Assembly: GCA_964511535.1 (NCBI GenBank)
Contig: CAZEFW010000048.1
Span: 1-53,441 of the forward strand
Source of the DNA: CAZCFB01 sp964511535
Lineage (GTDB): Bacteria > Myxococcota_A > Polyangia > GCA-2747355 > CAZCFB01
Reading direction: 5' to 3'
Length of the DNA stretch: 53,441 nucleotides
Shown: one piece after another, positions 43,395 through 51,955 of the stretch
Position numbering within the stretch: the stretch's first letter is position 1
Layout: the number at the start of each line of letters is the position of its first letter
Made by a program: the position numbers and the translations under genes
The notes under the pieces: model-generated
What the model was told of the DNA's origin: nothing
Database searches by the model: none
The model's input: the letters and a program-made list of their open reading frames with translations, nothing else

Positions 43395-44525
43395 CTACGG
43401 CATCCAGGCCAGCCGGGCGGGCCGCGGGGCGCCGCTTCCCGGACACCCTCTCAGGAGCTCGCCAGCCAGCCGGTGCCGCTGCTGGATGAGGGGCCTGTCC
43501 CTGGCCAGGGGAGAGCCGATCTCCGGGTGCGCGCGCAGGTACCGCCGCCAGGCCTCGACGGTGGAGCGCTTCTTTCGCCGCAGCAGCCCGGGGCGCCTGC
43601 GGCTGGCCTCGGAGACCATGTGGGCCACGTGCTGGTTCGCCAGCCCCTCGTCGCACCGGGCGGCCCATCGCGACGCCGGCCAGCCGTACGCCGCCACGCG
43701 CGCGAGGCTGGCCACCACCCGGTCCGCCTGGCGGACAAAAGGCCGCAGGTGCCGCGGCCGGGTGTTCCTGAGCCGCGCGGACAGCAGCCGCTGCAGGTCC
43801 TGGCGCGCCAGCCTGTGGGCCGCGCGGGCGGCGTACCGGGCCCCATGGGACCCGGGCGTCAGCCCGCGCCTTCGAAATTCCCGCACCACCCTGGCCATCA
43901 AACGCTGCGCCCTGCCCTGCTCGCCGGCGCGCCGCGCGTGCTGGCCGAGCCTGAACCAGCCCTCGACGACGACGGGGCCTGCCCCGGGCCGCGCCCCGTG
44001 TCGACGACGAAAATCAGCGAAGGCGGCGGCCAGCCCCCGGACGTCACCGGCCCGGTGGAGCTGCTCCATGGCGAGCCTCAGGCTGTGGGCTGCGGCCTGT
44101 GCTGCAATCCGCGAAGCAGCGTGGCGCCGGTACAGCGCGGCGGCGCGCGCCGGCTTCCCCGTGCGAGCCAGCCAGCCCGCGGCGAGCCGGGTGGCCGCTC
44201 CCCGATGCGGCGAGCGAGCGTATCGGGGATCACGGGCCAGCTCCAGCAACAGCGCCCCCGCCTCGTCGAAGTGCAGCAGCCGCCGGTACCCCGCAGCAGC
44301 CCGCCAGAGCCAGGCGTGAGCCGACCCATGGCCAGGATCCGCGCGCCACCGCCGCTCCAGCGCGCGCGCCTCCCGCCAGGTCTCTCCGCCGGGGCTCTCC
44401 GCCGCCACGAGCCCGGGGGCCTCGGCCCGCCCGACCCCCGGCGCCATCGCGGCAAGGGCCAGCATGACCCCGGCCACCAGCCGCCCGCTCACCAGGGCAC
44501 GAACCATGGTCCTGGATCGTGACAT
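43395..44525 (-). CDS. Exported helical-repeat protein
   Basis: 376 aa from ATG at 44525 (alternative ATG at 44507). The N-terminus has a basic stretch and hydrophobic segment (LVAGVMLALAAMAPGVGRAEA) that looks like a signal peptide. The rest is Ala/Arg-rich and helical, with TPR-like pairs (RLAAGWLARTGKPARAAALY; WFRLGQHARRAGEQGRAQRL). It is the last gene in the minus-strand VgrG operon; a role with the effector is inferred only from position. Confidence 0.55.
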   Translation of the reverse strand: MSRSRTMVRALVSGRLVAGVMLALAAMAPGVGRAEAPGLVAAESPGGETWREARALERRWRADPGHGSAHAWLWRAAAGYRRLLHFDEAGALLLELARDPRYARSPHRGAATRLAAGWLARTGKPARAAALYRRHAASRIAAQAAAHSLRLAMEQLHRAGDVRGLAAAFADFRRRHGARPGAGPVVVEGWFRLGQHARRAGEQGRAQRLMARVVREFRRRGLTPGSHGARYAARAAHRLARQDLQRLLSARLRNTRPRHLRPFVRQADRVVASLARVAAYGWPASRWAARCDEGLANQHVAHMVSEASRRRPGLLRRKKRSTVEAWRRYLRAHPEIGSPLARDRPLIQQRHRLAGELLRGCPGSGAPRPARLAWMP

Positions 44526-44530
44526 GCGCG

Positions 44531-44734
44531 CTACAGGTTCGGCGGGAAGAGCCCCTGGATCAGCCCCCCCAGATAGCCCTCGGCCGCCTGCCGGTCGGGC
44601 AGCGCCACCTCGGCCAAAACCAGGATCACCAGGTAGTCGAGCCGCTGGTCCGGCACCAGCCGAAGGTGGTCCGGGTTTGTACGGGGTCGACACCGCCGCA
44701 AGTCCACAAGACGGCAGCCAGCCACCTCGCGCAC
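44531..44734 (-). CDS. Small ORF between the effector and repeat-protein genes (uncertain)
   Basis: 67 codons from GTG at 44734, starting 12 nt after the effector stop. The C-terminal half is hydrophobic (LDYLVILVLAEVALPD, then GYLGGLIQGLFPPNL), so it may be a membrane or immunity-like peptide. It could equally be the remnant of a longer gene, as no strong ribosome-binding site is seen. Confidence 0.3.
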   Translation of the reverse strand: MREVAGCRLVDLRRCRPRTNPDHLRLVPDQRLDYLVILVLAEVALPDRQAAEGYLGGLIQGLFPPNL

Positions 44735-44742
44735 TTCGCCTG

Positions 44743-44758
44743 AAGATCACGTGATCTT
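44743..44758. repeat. 16-bp perfect palindrome
   Basis: AAGATCACGTGATCTT overlaps the stop codon of the 1109-aa gene (TGA at 44747-44749). It is followed on the minus strand by the 67-codon ORF. It could be a protein-binding site or an RNA hairpin; no T-tract follows. Confidence 0.45.
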
Positions 44759-47700
44759 TTCTCCATCGGTGTTGACGCTGGCGGAGGTCGAGTCTTCGCC
44801 GTCGGGCCACTCGACGTTGGCGCTCACGTACCCGCCGTTGCTCGGGATCTTTATAGCGGTGCCGGCGCCGCCGATGCGCACCCGGTTCTCGCGTCGGATA
44901 TGGACGGTGTACTCGTTGGCGCTCTCGCTCTCGGCGTGGGTAACCACCAGCTGGACCTCGTACCGCTGCTTGAAGTCCTTCTTGCGCCCGAAGATGTTCA
45001 GGTGGGTCTTTCCCGCGAGGTTCTCCGCGGCGGTTGATCCGACGCTCCCCTGCTCGGGCTTCCATTTGCAGCTGAACCGTTTCTGGCCCCGGGCTACCAG
45101 CTCGAGGTCGAAGCCAGCGATCTTGTCCTCGCGGGAATGGAGGGGGAGGGCGAGCAGCTGCTTGGTCACCGGTGCTCGGATGAACTGCTCAGTCTTACGC
45201 GTGCCGCGGATCTTGATGGTGATCTTGTCCTTCCGACCCACGCTGGCAAAGATCAGCTTGATTCTCAGAGAACCGGAGGGGGTGGTCGTGGCCTTGCTGG
45301 TGCCGGCGCTGGCCGCGGGCATGACCTGCAGCACCTGCCCATCCGAATCCACGATCCTCTTGGCAGGCCCCGGCAGCTTGTGGCCATACACCTCCAGCTC
45401 GAAGCTGGCGTAGAGCTCGAGCCACCGCCGGTAGTTTTTCCGGACCATGGCCGCTCCAGGCAGGAGGCTGCCCTTGATCTTTGGCAGTTGGATGGGCTCG
45501 CCGTTGCCCAGGAAGCTCGTCGCCGCCGCCCGCTTCCACTCGAGGTGGCTGTAATGGCCGATCACCCAGTCCGCGACGTACGCCATGAATCCCAGGGCAA
45601 ATGCGAATAGCATCCCTACTGGGCCCGCGATCATGCCAAGGGTCCTCGCGATGCCAAAAACCAGTCCGGCAATCCCTCCCACAGCCTTGCCAATGTATCC
45701 AACTCTGGTCCCCCAGTTTTCCGCCTTCCCAATGCTCACAATGGCGCTGACGATCTCGATGACGCTGACCACAACGTTCAAGGCTATCCCCAGGCCCTTG
45801 TGGAGCCTGGGGTTTGTGTCCGACATGGTCGGCAGCCCACGCCTCTTGCGGTTCCACTCTATGGCAGCGAGGGCGCCCTGACCGAGCTTGATCAGATCCG
45901 CAGCGAACTCGGCCTTGTCCATGGCGCCGGGTTTGTCATCCCGGAAAAGCCGCTCTGCCAGGGAGACGACGATGAAGGCCGCCTCGACGATATCCAGGAG
46001 AGTGCCGATGCCGACGCGGGCATCCATGTTGTCCTGGTACTTCTTGATCGTCAGCCCGAACTTCTCCTCTGCCTCTGCGGCCTCCCCCAGCTTGTCCGGC
46101 AGCTCCGCCAGGACCTGCCTCCTGAGCTTCTTCCAGGTGGCTGGCCCGGTCCACGAGTCCCAAAGCCGCCGCCCGGAGACCGTGCCGTACCAGGTCAAGA
46201 CGAAGCGCTTGTAGCCGCCGAACGACTTGATCGAGCCAGAATTCGCCAGCCCTCCGATGAAGGCTTCCAGCATCTTGACGGCGGTGCCGTGACCCACCTT
46301 GTACTTGCCTATCGCGGTCTGCTTGTCCTTGAACCAGGTGGCCACCTGTGTGGCTGGATCGAGCACATACCCCATGGGCAAGCAGTAGTGCCCGGGTGAC
46401 GGCTTGTCCGAGGAACCGCCGATGGCCTGCTTCATCAGCTTCGCCAGAAAGCTCCGGCCCATCTTGAAGCTGGACAGGCCCGCCAGGATCACCTCCCAGT
46501 GGCGATCCCCACGGCTCGAGTTCTTCATGGCTCTTTTGAACGCCTCCGTTCCCTCCGCCAGCGCGACCGCGTCGCTGGCGGCGAAACAGTGCTCCTTGAC
46601 GTAGGCCTCGTATCGGCTCCGATCGAGGAACTGGCTCAGCCTCCCGAGCTGCGTCTCCAGGTTCCGTAGGTAGGCGCCCTCCCTGAGGTCCTCCCAGCCC
46701 AGGTACAGCTCGGCCGCGTTGACGGCAGGCAACATGTGGACCGGGATGGAGGTCTCCTTGCGATCCCCCTTGAGGTTCGATCCGCGAGATTTCCCGAGCT
46801 GGATGGAGCGGTCCAGGTTGACCGAGAGCACCTCTCTCCGGTCCGCCTCGGTGATCTTGAAGTCATGCCGCAGCGACTGCTGGGTGAACCCCGAGCGGGC
46901 CCTGTCGTTGCGCCAACTCATCCGGTCGAGGATCTCCTTGCCACGGTAATTGAAGTCCGTCGGCTCCAGCATCTTGGCGTCGACCGGTATGAGCTCCTTG
47001 TCCAGGGACTTCTCCGGGCTCGACTGCAACTCCATGGCGAGCCATGCGGCGATGGACATCCGGTAGAACCTGTCCTTGTCCCCCCTGAAGTCGCTCCAGC
47101 GATCGAGAGCCAGCCGGACGCCGTTGTCATGCAGATCTTCCGCCCACTGCTCGGGATCCTGCAGCACCACCACGTGATGCCATGTAGGCATCTTCTTGAT
47201 GCCGCCAGAAGAGGTGAGGAGCTCGCCCTCATCATCGAAGAAGCAGGCCGCGCGCACGCACACGTACCCGCGCTCGTCGAACCTGTCGAGCACTGTCTTC
47301 TTGTGCTTCTTCGCCAGCTCCTTGTCCGGCTTTATGTCCTGCCAGACTATGACCTTCTCCGTCGAGTCGAGCTGCTCCTTGATGGGCCGTTCCGGGATCT
47401 TCCCCTTGAGCTCGCGCACCTGCTGCTCGGTCTGCTCTGCGGGTTGACCGGACTGCCGCTGCTCTTCAGCCAGCCGCTCAAGCTCCTCGATGGCGCTCTC
47501 TACCTCCCGTTTGTTCACCTCCCACCTGGCCACCTCCTCCTGGTGATCAGCCTCGGCCCTGTCCGCCACGGCCTTGTGCAGCTTCTGAAACTCCTTTTCG
47601 ATGGGCGGGTAGAAGGTATCCACGGTGTCGGCCTTGCAACGCGCCAGCAGCTCCTTGACGGCCTGCTTCCCCAGAGGTATGGGCGACAGGTAGAAGAAGA

Positions 47701-48076
47701 ATTCCCCCATGTAGAGCTTCGCCGACGTGGGCGCGTACCGGCCGGCCCTCATGAGCACCGAGTTCTTCTTACCCAGGGGAAGCCGGTCCCCCACCTCCGA
47801 CGGGAGCTTCTTCCGTCGCCAGCGTCCGTCCTCCCGGGCGTGGATCTCGTCGAGGACCTTTGACGCGCCCTGCCCCTTTCGTCCCCACAGCACGTAGATC
47901 CACTTGCCCTTGATGCGGACGAGGTCCCCCCCGCGGGCCTTCACCCTGGAACCTGAAACTTCCACGTCCAGCTTCTTTCCCGGAAAATTCGCTTCGAACA
48001 GGTGGATGACGGGGCCGCGGTTCAGCTGGGCCGGGCTGTTGCGCTGGACGGCTGCGCTGTTGGTCGTTTTCGCCAA
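44747..48076 (-). CDS. Large putative T6SS effector with C-terminal hydrophobic helices
   Basis: 1109 aa from TTG at 48076, with GGAGA 7 nt upstream. Residues ~1-140 are a beta-rich N-terminal domain. A charged coiled coil spans ~165-235. The central ~450 residues are mixed and contain many Trp and Arg. Hydrophobic helices lie at ~685-712, 760-782, 793-812 and 815-838 (GIAGLVFGIARTLGMIAGP; MLFAFALGFMAYVADWVIGH), as in pore-forming or membrane-inserting toxins. A beta-rich C-terminal domain (~870-1109) follows. No known catalytic motif is visible. Its position in the VgrG operon, behind LysM and Ig-like proteins, suggests a VgrG-delivered cargo; toxicity is inferred. Confidence 0.55.
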   Translation of the reverse strand: MAKTTNSAAVQRNSPAQLNRGPVIHLFEANFPGKKLDVEVSGSRVKARGGDLVRIKGKWIYVLWGRKGQGASKVLDEIHAREDGRWRRKKLPSEVGDRLPLGKKNSVLMRAGRYAPTSAKLYMGEFFFYLSPIPLGKQAVKELLARCKADTVDTFYPPIEKEFQKLHKAVADRAEADHQEEVARWEVNKREVESAIEELERLAEEQRQSGQPAEQTEQQVRELKGKIPERPIKEQLDSTEKVIVWQDIKPDKELAKKHKKTVLDRFDERGYVCVRAACFFDDEGELLTSSGGIKKMPTWHHVVVLQDPEQWAEDLHDNGVRLALDRWSDFRGDKDRFYRMSIAAWLAMELQSSPEKSLDKELIPVDAKMLEPTDFNYRGKEILDRMSWRNDRARSGFTQQSLRHDFKITEADRREVLSVNLDRSIQLGKSRGSNLKGDRKETSIPVHMLPAVNAAELYLGWEDLREGAYLRNLETQLGRLSQFLDRSRYEAYVKEHCFAASDAVALAEGTEAFKRAMKNSSRGDRHWEVILAGLSSFKMGRSFLAKLMKQAIGGSSDKPSPGHYCLPMGYVLDPATQVATWFKDKQTAIGKYKVGHGTAVKMLEAFIGGLANSGSIKSFGGYKRFVLTWYGTVSGRRLWDSWTGPATWKKLRRQVLAELPDKLGEAAEAEEKFGLTIKKYQDNMDARVGIGTLLDIVEAAFIVVSLAERLFRDDKPGAMDKAEFAADLIKLGQGALAAIEWNRKRRGLPTMSDTNPRLHKGLGIALNVVVSVIEIVSAIVSIGKAENWGTRVGYIGKAVGGIAGLVFGIARTLGMIAGPVGMLFAFALGFMAYVADWVIGHYSHLEWKRAAATSFLGNGEPIQLPKIKGSLLPGAAMVRKNYRRWLELYASFELEVYGHKLPGPAKRIVDSDGQVLQVMPAASAGTSKATTTPSGSLRIKLIFASVGRKDKITIKIRGTRKTEQFIRAPVTKQLLALPLHSREDKIAGFDLELVARGQKRFSCKWKPEQGSVGSTAAENLAGKTHLNIFGRKKDFKQRYEVQLVVTHAESESANEYTVHIRRENRVRIGGAGTAIKIPSNGGYVSANVEWPDGEDSTSASVNTDGEKIT

Positions 48077-48134
48077 GGTAGCGTCTCCTGTTCAGCCTCG
48101 CCGGCCGCTATTGGTGGGGCATTGCTGCGATCTC

Positions 48135-48998
48135 TCAATCATCCTGAAACGACGACGCCAGGCTGGCCCGGGTCGTATCGTCGATCTCGCCTGTCACCGG
48201 GAGCTGGTGGTCCTCCTGGTACCTCGCCAGGGCCAGGGCGAGCTGTGCGTCCTCCTCGCCGGACAACACGCAGGCGTATCCGATGTTTTCGAGCCGCGCC
48301 TGGATGCCGGTGACGGAGGAGACCGGGTCGATGCCGCCCAGCGTTATCTCGTATGTTTCTCGCTCGCCGTCCGGGTCGAAGACGATGGTCGCCCTGGCGG
48401 CGTCGGGCGAGATCTTCCGCTTGATCCACCCCTCGCCGTCGGTGATGGCGCGGCTCACGTCGCCATCGACGGTGATCTCGTACGCGACGTTGCGCCGGGG
48501 CATGGACATCAGCAGCGGCCGGACCTCCAGCCGGGCGGGCACATCCTTGCGCCGGAACCGGTGCCGCTTGCCCGTGGGCCGCGCAACCACCCGCTTTCGT
48601 CGGGCGGGCACCTGTACGGTTTCGCCAGGCAGCAAGCTATGGCCTCGCTCCAGCCCCTGCGCCAGCGCCTTGTTGCCCGGCTCCTGCAGCAAGACCTTCT
48701 CCGTCAGCCCGGCGCGGTAAGCGATGCTCGCAACGCAGTCCCCCTGCTCGACCTCGTATGCGCCAGGCAGGATCTCTCCCTTGCTGGCCGGACTGACGCT
48801 CTTGCCGGTGGGCAGATCGTCGTCCAGGTCGTCATCTTCCTCCGAGAAAGTGACGCTCATCCCGTCGACCCGCTTGATCGTCTCCTGCTGCGCCTCCAGC
48901 CCCTCCAGGTCTGAGCCCACCAGATCAATCAGCTCCTCGGCCAGCTCCTCGTCCAGCTCATCGAGCAACTCCTCCAGCATGCGTTTCGAGTCGCTCAT
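48135..48998 (-). CDS. LysM/peptidoglycan-binding-domain protein, T6SS-associated
   Basis: 287 aa; ATG at 48998, 1 nt after the preceding stop. An acidic helical N-terminus (residues 1-65) precedes a LysM-like segment at ~80-132 (QGDCVASIAYRAGLTEKVLL...LPGETVQVP) and a C-terminal peptidoglycan-binding fold at ~228-287 (IQARLENIGYACVL...ALARYQEDHQLPVTGEIDDTT). Such proteins occur in VgrG operons of myxobacteria and probably help dock or bear cargo at the cell wall. The tight spacing supports one operon with the Ig-like gene. Confidence 0.7.
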   Translation of the reverse strand: MSDSKRMLEELLDELDEELAEELIDLVGSDLEGLEAQQETIKRVDGMSVTFSEEDDDLDDDLPTGKSVSPASKGEILPGAYEVEQGDCVASIAYRAGLTEKVLLQEPGNKALAQGLERGHSLLPGETVQVPARRKRVVARPTGKRHRFRRKDVPARLEVRPLLMSMPRRNVAYEITVDGDVSRAITDGEGWIKRKISPDAARATIVFDPDGERETYEITLGGIDPVSSVTGIQARLENIGYACVLSGEEDAQLALALARYQEDHQLPVTGEIDDTTRASLASSFQDD

Positions 48999-48999
48999 C

Positions 49000-49716
49000 T
49001 CAGATCGCCTCCCACGCGTCCCTGTCCAGCTTCGGGAACGTCACCTGGCAAGTGCCGGGGTCGATGCCGTCCACGCGGGCGCGGCCGTTGCTGTCGGTGG
49101 TGCCGCTCTGCTTCGTGCCGTTGGGCAGGGTGATGACCCACGCCTCGTCGGCCACCGGCCTGTCCTCCTCGTCCACCAGCTCGATCTCGATCCAGGTCTT
49201 CTCCTCGTCGGCAGCAGACTTCGCGTTCGCCTTCGAGTCCGGCGACAGCGGCGCCTCTTGTTTGCCCGATCCCGGGGCTCCGGCGCTGCTCTCCCCGGCC
49301 GCCTGGGCGCCCCCCTGCTCGCCGGCCGCCAGCTTGTCCTGTGCGTCCGCCCGCGGGGTCTCGCCCCAGGTCCTCTTCCTGTCCGGCGCCGGCTTCGCCT
49401 TCGGCGGCAGCGGCACCTCCTCCTCAACCGGGCGCGGGACGCTGGCGTAGCTCACCCCGGGCGCCCGGGCCACCCGCAGCTCGCCGGCGGCCAGCAGGTC
49501 GGCCAGGATGTTCAGCATCTGCTCATCGTCGACGTCCGACAGCCATGCCTCGGCGGCGTGCTCCATGGCCGCGTCCCGCAGCGATGCCAGGGCCACCGGG
49601 TCGTCGGCAATCTCCAACAAGAACGCCCGCGCCTCGTCCACCGAGTGGAACTCCAGCACCTCCTGCCAGTGCAGCAGGTAGTACTCCTCGCTCCCCTTGT
49701 AGACCGAGTAGCCCAC
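49000..49716 (-). CDS. VgrG-associated protein with C-terminal Ig-like domain
   Basis: 238 aa from GTG at 49716, 22 nt after the vgrG stop, with GGAGGG 10 nt upstream. Residues ~1-85 are helical, the middle is an Ala/Lys/Pro-rich linker, and the last ~75 form a carboxypeptidase-regulatory/Ig-like fold (TWIEIELVDEEDRPVADEAWV; GTTDSNGRARVDGIDPGTC). This latter module recurs next to vgrG in other bacteria. It probably links cargo to the spike. Confidence 0.7.
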   Translation of the reverse strand: MGYSVYKGSEEYYLLHWQEVLEFHSVDEARAFLLEIADDPVALASLRDAAMEHAAEAWLSDVDDEQMLNILADLLAAGELRVARAPGVSYASVPRPVEEEVPLPPKAKPAPDRKRTWGETPRADAQDKLAAGEQGGAQAAGESSAGAPGSGKQEAPLSPDSKANAKSAADEEKTWIEIELVDEEDRPVADEAWVITLPNGTKQSGTTDSNGRARVDGIDPGTCQVTFPKLDRDAWEAI

Positions 49717-49738
49717 GGTCGCTATACCCTCCGGGCCG

Positions 49739-51844
49739 TCACGGCGCGTTGACCTTCACGCTGGTCGGGCCCTTCTTGGTGGGATCCACGGAGATGCACG
49801 ACTTCTCGTTGACCTTCAGCCCGGACTTGTCCAGCTCGAACTTGGTGTCCTCGAACAGCATGATGAACTTCTGGGTCTGCAGGTTGGTCATCATGGCCGC
49901 CTGCATGGTGATCGTGGGCGTCCCGGAGATGGTCACGCCCATGCCCATGCCGGTCACCGTCACCCCCATGCCCATGCCGGTGAGGGTGATCCCCATGCCC
50001 ATGCCCATCACCTGCACCCCCTTGGTGCCGCCCTTGATCTCCACGCCGGCCATCTTGCCCGTGACCGACACCGACTGCATGGCCTCCACCGACGCCGATC
50101 CGGCCCTGGCGTTGACGCTGTAGTCCCCCATGCTCACCGTCACGTCGCGGTTGCCCTTGCTCACGTCCAGGGAAGCGTCCTGCTCCACCGACACGCTGCG
50201 GCTCCCGCTGCTCACGTCGAGGGTGTCGTCGCCCCGCTCCACCTCGGCGGTGCGGTCGTCGCCCACGGTGAGCTTCTGGTTCTCGCCCACGGTGGTGGTG
50301 CGGTCCCGCTTGACCACCTCGGTGCGGTCTCGCTGGGCGTGGGTGTACAGCTCCTCCTGATCCTTCTTGTCCTCCAGGCGGATCTCGTTGAAGCCGCCGC
50401 CCCCGGGTGAAGAGTTGGACTTGATGGTACTTCGGGTGCGGTGCTCTGGCAGGCTGTGCGGCGGCACGTTGGTGCCGTGGTACACCCGCCCCGTGACGAT
50501 GGGCCGATCCGGATCGCCCTCCTCGAAGTCGACGATCACCTCCTGGCCCACCCGCGGGATGTGCATGGCGCCCCACCCCTGGCCGGCCCAGGTCTGGCTC
50601 ACCCGGATCCAGCACGAGCTCTTCTCGTCCTTCTTGCCCTGGCGGTCCCAGTGGAACTGCACCTTCACCCGGCCATGCTTGTCGGTGTAGATCTCCTCGC
50701 TCTTGCTCCCCACGACCACCGCGGTCTGCACCCCCTGGACCTCGGGCTTGCGGGTCACCCGGGGCGGCCGGTACGGCACCTTGTGGGGGGTGGCGTGGAA
50801 GCGGTTGCTGTAGGTGCAGCGCGGGTCGAGGGAGCCGGAGTCGAGATCCAGGGCGCCCTTGCGCGCGGTGTGCAGCAGGCGGGTCAGCAGGTACTTCTTG
50901 CCGTTGAGCGCCTTGCGCGGGTGGCCCGTCAGCTTGAACAGGGCCCCGGGGAAGAACCGCCCGCAGTCGCTGTGCCCCTCTGCCTGCTCCAGCTGCGCCT
51001 GGGCCTCCTCCAGCCGCACGGACGCCAGCCCCTTGCCGTCGGCGGGCTGCTGATAGAGCCCCGGGTAGTCGTACAGCTCCAGGTCCTGCCTCAGCTTGGC
51101 CGCTCGCTCCACCTCCATCTCCACGTCCGGTTTCTGGAAGTTGTAGTCGGCCAGCGTCACCTTGCCGCTGCCCACCGCCGCGCTGTAGTGCAGGCGGAAG
51201 ATGTGCTCAAGGGCGGCGGAGGTGGTCTTCGGCTCCTCGAAGGGCACCTCCGCCTTGCCCGCGATGTCGGGGTGGAAGGCCGGGGCGTTGGCCATGTGCA
51301 GCACATGGCGGTCCTGCAGGTGCTCGAAGTAGTAGTAGTACCCCTCCTCCTCCAGCAGGCGGCAGATGAAGTCCCAGTCGGTCTCGCGGTACTGAACGCA
51401 GTAGATGCGCTCGGTGGGCTCGCGGTTGCCCTTGCAGCGGAACTTGTACTTGACCTTGGCGCCATCCAGCAGCCCGGTGATGATCTTCCGCGCGCTCTGC
51501 TCCTGGAAGATGCGGCAGTCGCGGCGGTAGCGCAGGCGTGTGGCAGCAGGCGCGAGGGTCGCCTGGTACACGGTGAACTTCCGCCCCGTGTCCTGCTGCT
51601 GCAGGCGCAGCACCATGCCGTGCACATATCGGGACAGCTTCTCGTCGCGCTCGATGGTCAGCAGGGCGGCCTTGCCCACCAGCATTCCCAGGTCCAGCTC
51701 GGCCGATGAGCTGGCCAGGGTGATGTTGAACTGAAACAGGCGGGAGATGGCCTCCTGGCCGGTGAAGCTCAGCACATACAGCGGCTTGTCATGCCCTTCG
51801 ATGGCGAACTTTGCAGTCACCGCATTGGAGCTGGTAATGGCCAA
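49739..51844 (-). CDS. vgrG: Type VI secretion tip protein VgrG
   Basis: 701 aa. TTG at 51844 is the most credible start because GGAAGG lies 7 nt upstream and an AT-rich promoter precedes it; an open frame continues upstream but overlaps the divergent kinase gene. The gp27-like part includes RFFPGALFKLTGHPRKALNGKKYLL; the gp5-like part contains HGRVKVQFHWDRQGK, WGAMHIPRVGQEVIVDFEEGD and VPPHSLPEH; the C-terminal beta-helix has repeated D-x-T/S-V strands, then three GMGMG-containing repeats. It forms the trimeric spike of the T6SS and presents the downstream-encoded proteins. Confidence 0.9.
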   Translation of the reverse strand: MAITSSNAVTAKFAIEGHDKPLYVLSFTGQEAISRLFQFNITLASSSAELDLGMLVGKAALLTIERDEKLSRYVHGMVLRLQQQDTGRKFTVYQATLAPAATRLRYRRDCRIFQEQSARKIITGLLDGAKVKYKFRCKGNREPTERIYCVQYRETDWDFICRLLEEEGYYYYFEHLQDRHVLHMANAPAFHPDIAGKAEVPFEEPKTTSAALEHIFRLHYSAAVGSGKVTLADYNFQKPDVEMEVERAAKLRQDLELYDYPGLYQQPADGKGLASVRLEEAQAQLEQAEGHSDCGRFFPGALFKLTGHPRKALNGKKYLLTRLLHTARKGALDLDSGSLDPRCTYSNRFHATPHKVPYRPPRVTRKPEVQGVQTAVVVGSKSEEIYTDKHGRVKVQFHWDRQGKKDEKSSCWIRVSQTWAGQGWGAMHIPRVGQEVIVDFEEGDPDRPIVTGRVYHGTNVPPHSLPEHRTRSTIKSNSSPGGGGFNEIRLEDKKDQEELYTHAQRDRTEVVKRDRTTTVGENQKLTVGDDRTAEVERGDDTLDVSSGSRSVSVEQDASLDVSKGNRDVTVSMGDYSVNARAGSASVEAMQSVSVTGKMAGVEIKGGTKGVQVMGMGMGITLTGMGMGVTVTGMGMGVTISGTPTITMQAAMMTNLQTQKFIMLFEDTKFELDKSGLKVNEKSCISVDPTKKGPTSVKVNAP

Positions 51845-51955
51845 AACTGGACCTTCCCTTGCGAAAATAAGAACTTGCGAGCTATTTGATACTATAACTA
51901 TATAGATTATAGTATTTGAGCGATCAAGACGGATTGTTGAAGTTCGAGGCACCGG
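51845..51955. promoter_or_regulatory. AT-rich divergent promoter/operator between vgrG and kinase
   Basis: A perfect 9-bp inverted repeat, ATACTATAA (51889-51897) and TTATAGTAT (51907-51915), with a 9-nt centre (CTATATAGA), lies in an AT-rich island between divergent genes. Several TATAAT-like -10 motifs are present in both directions. It is a likely bidirectional promoter with an operator. Confidence 0.55.
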
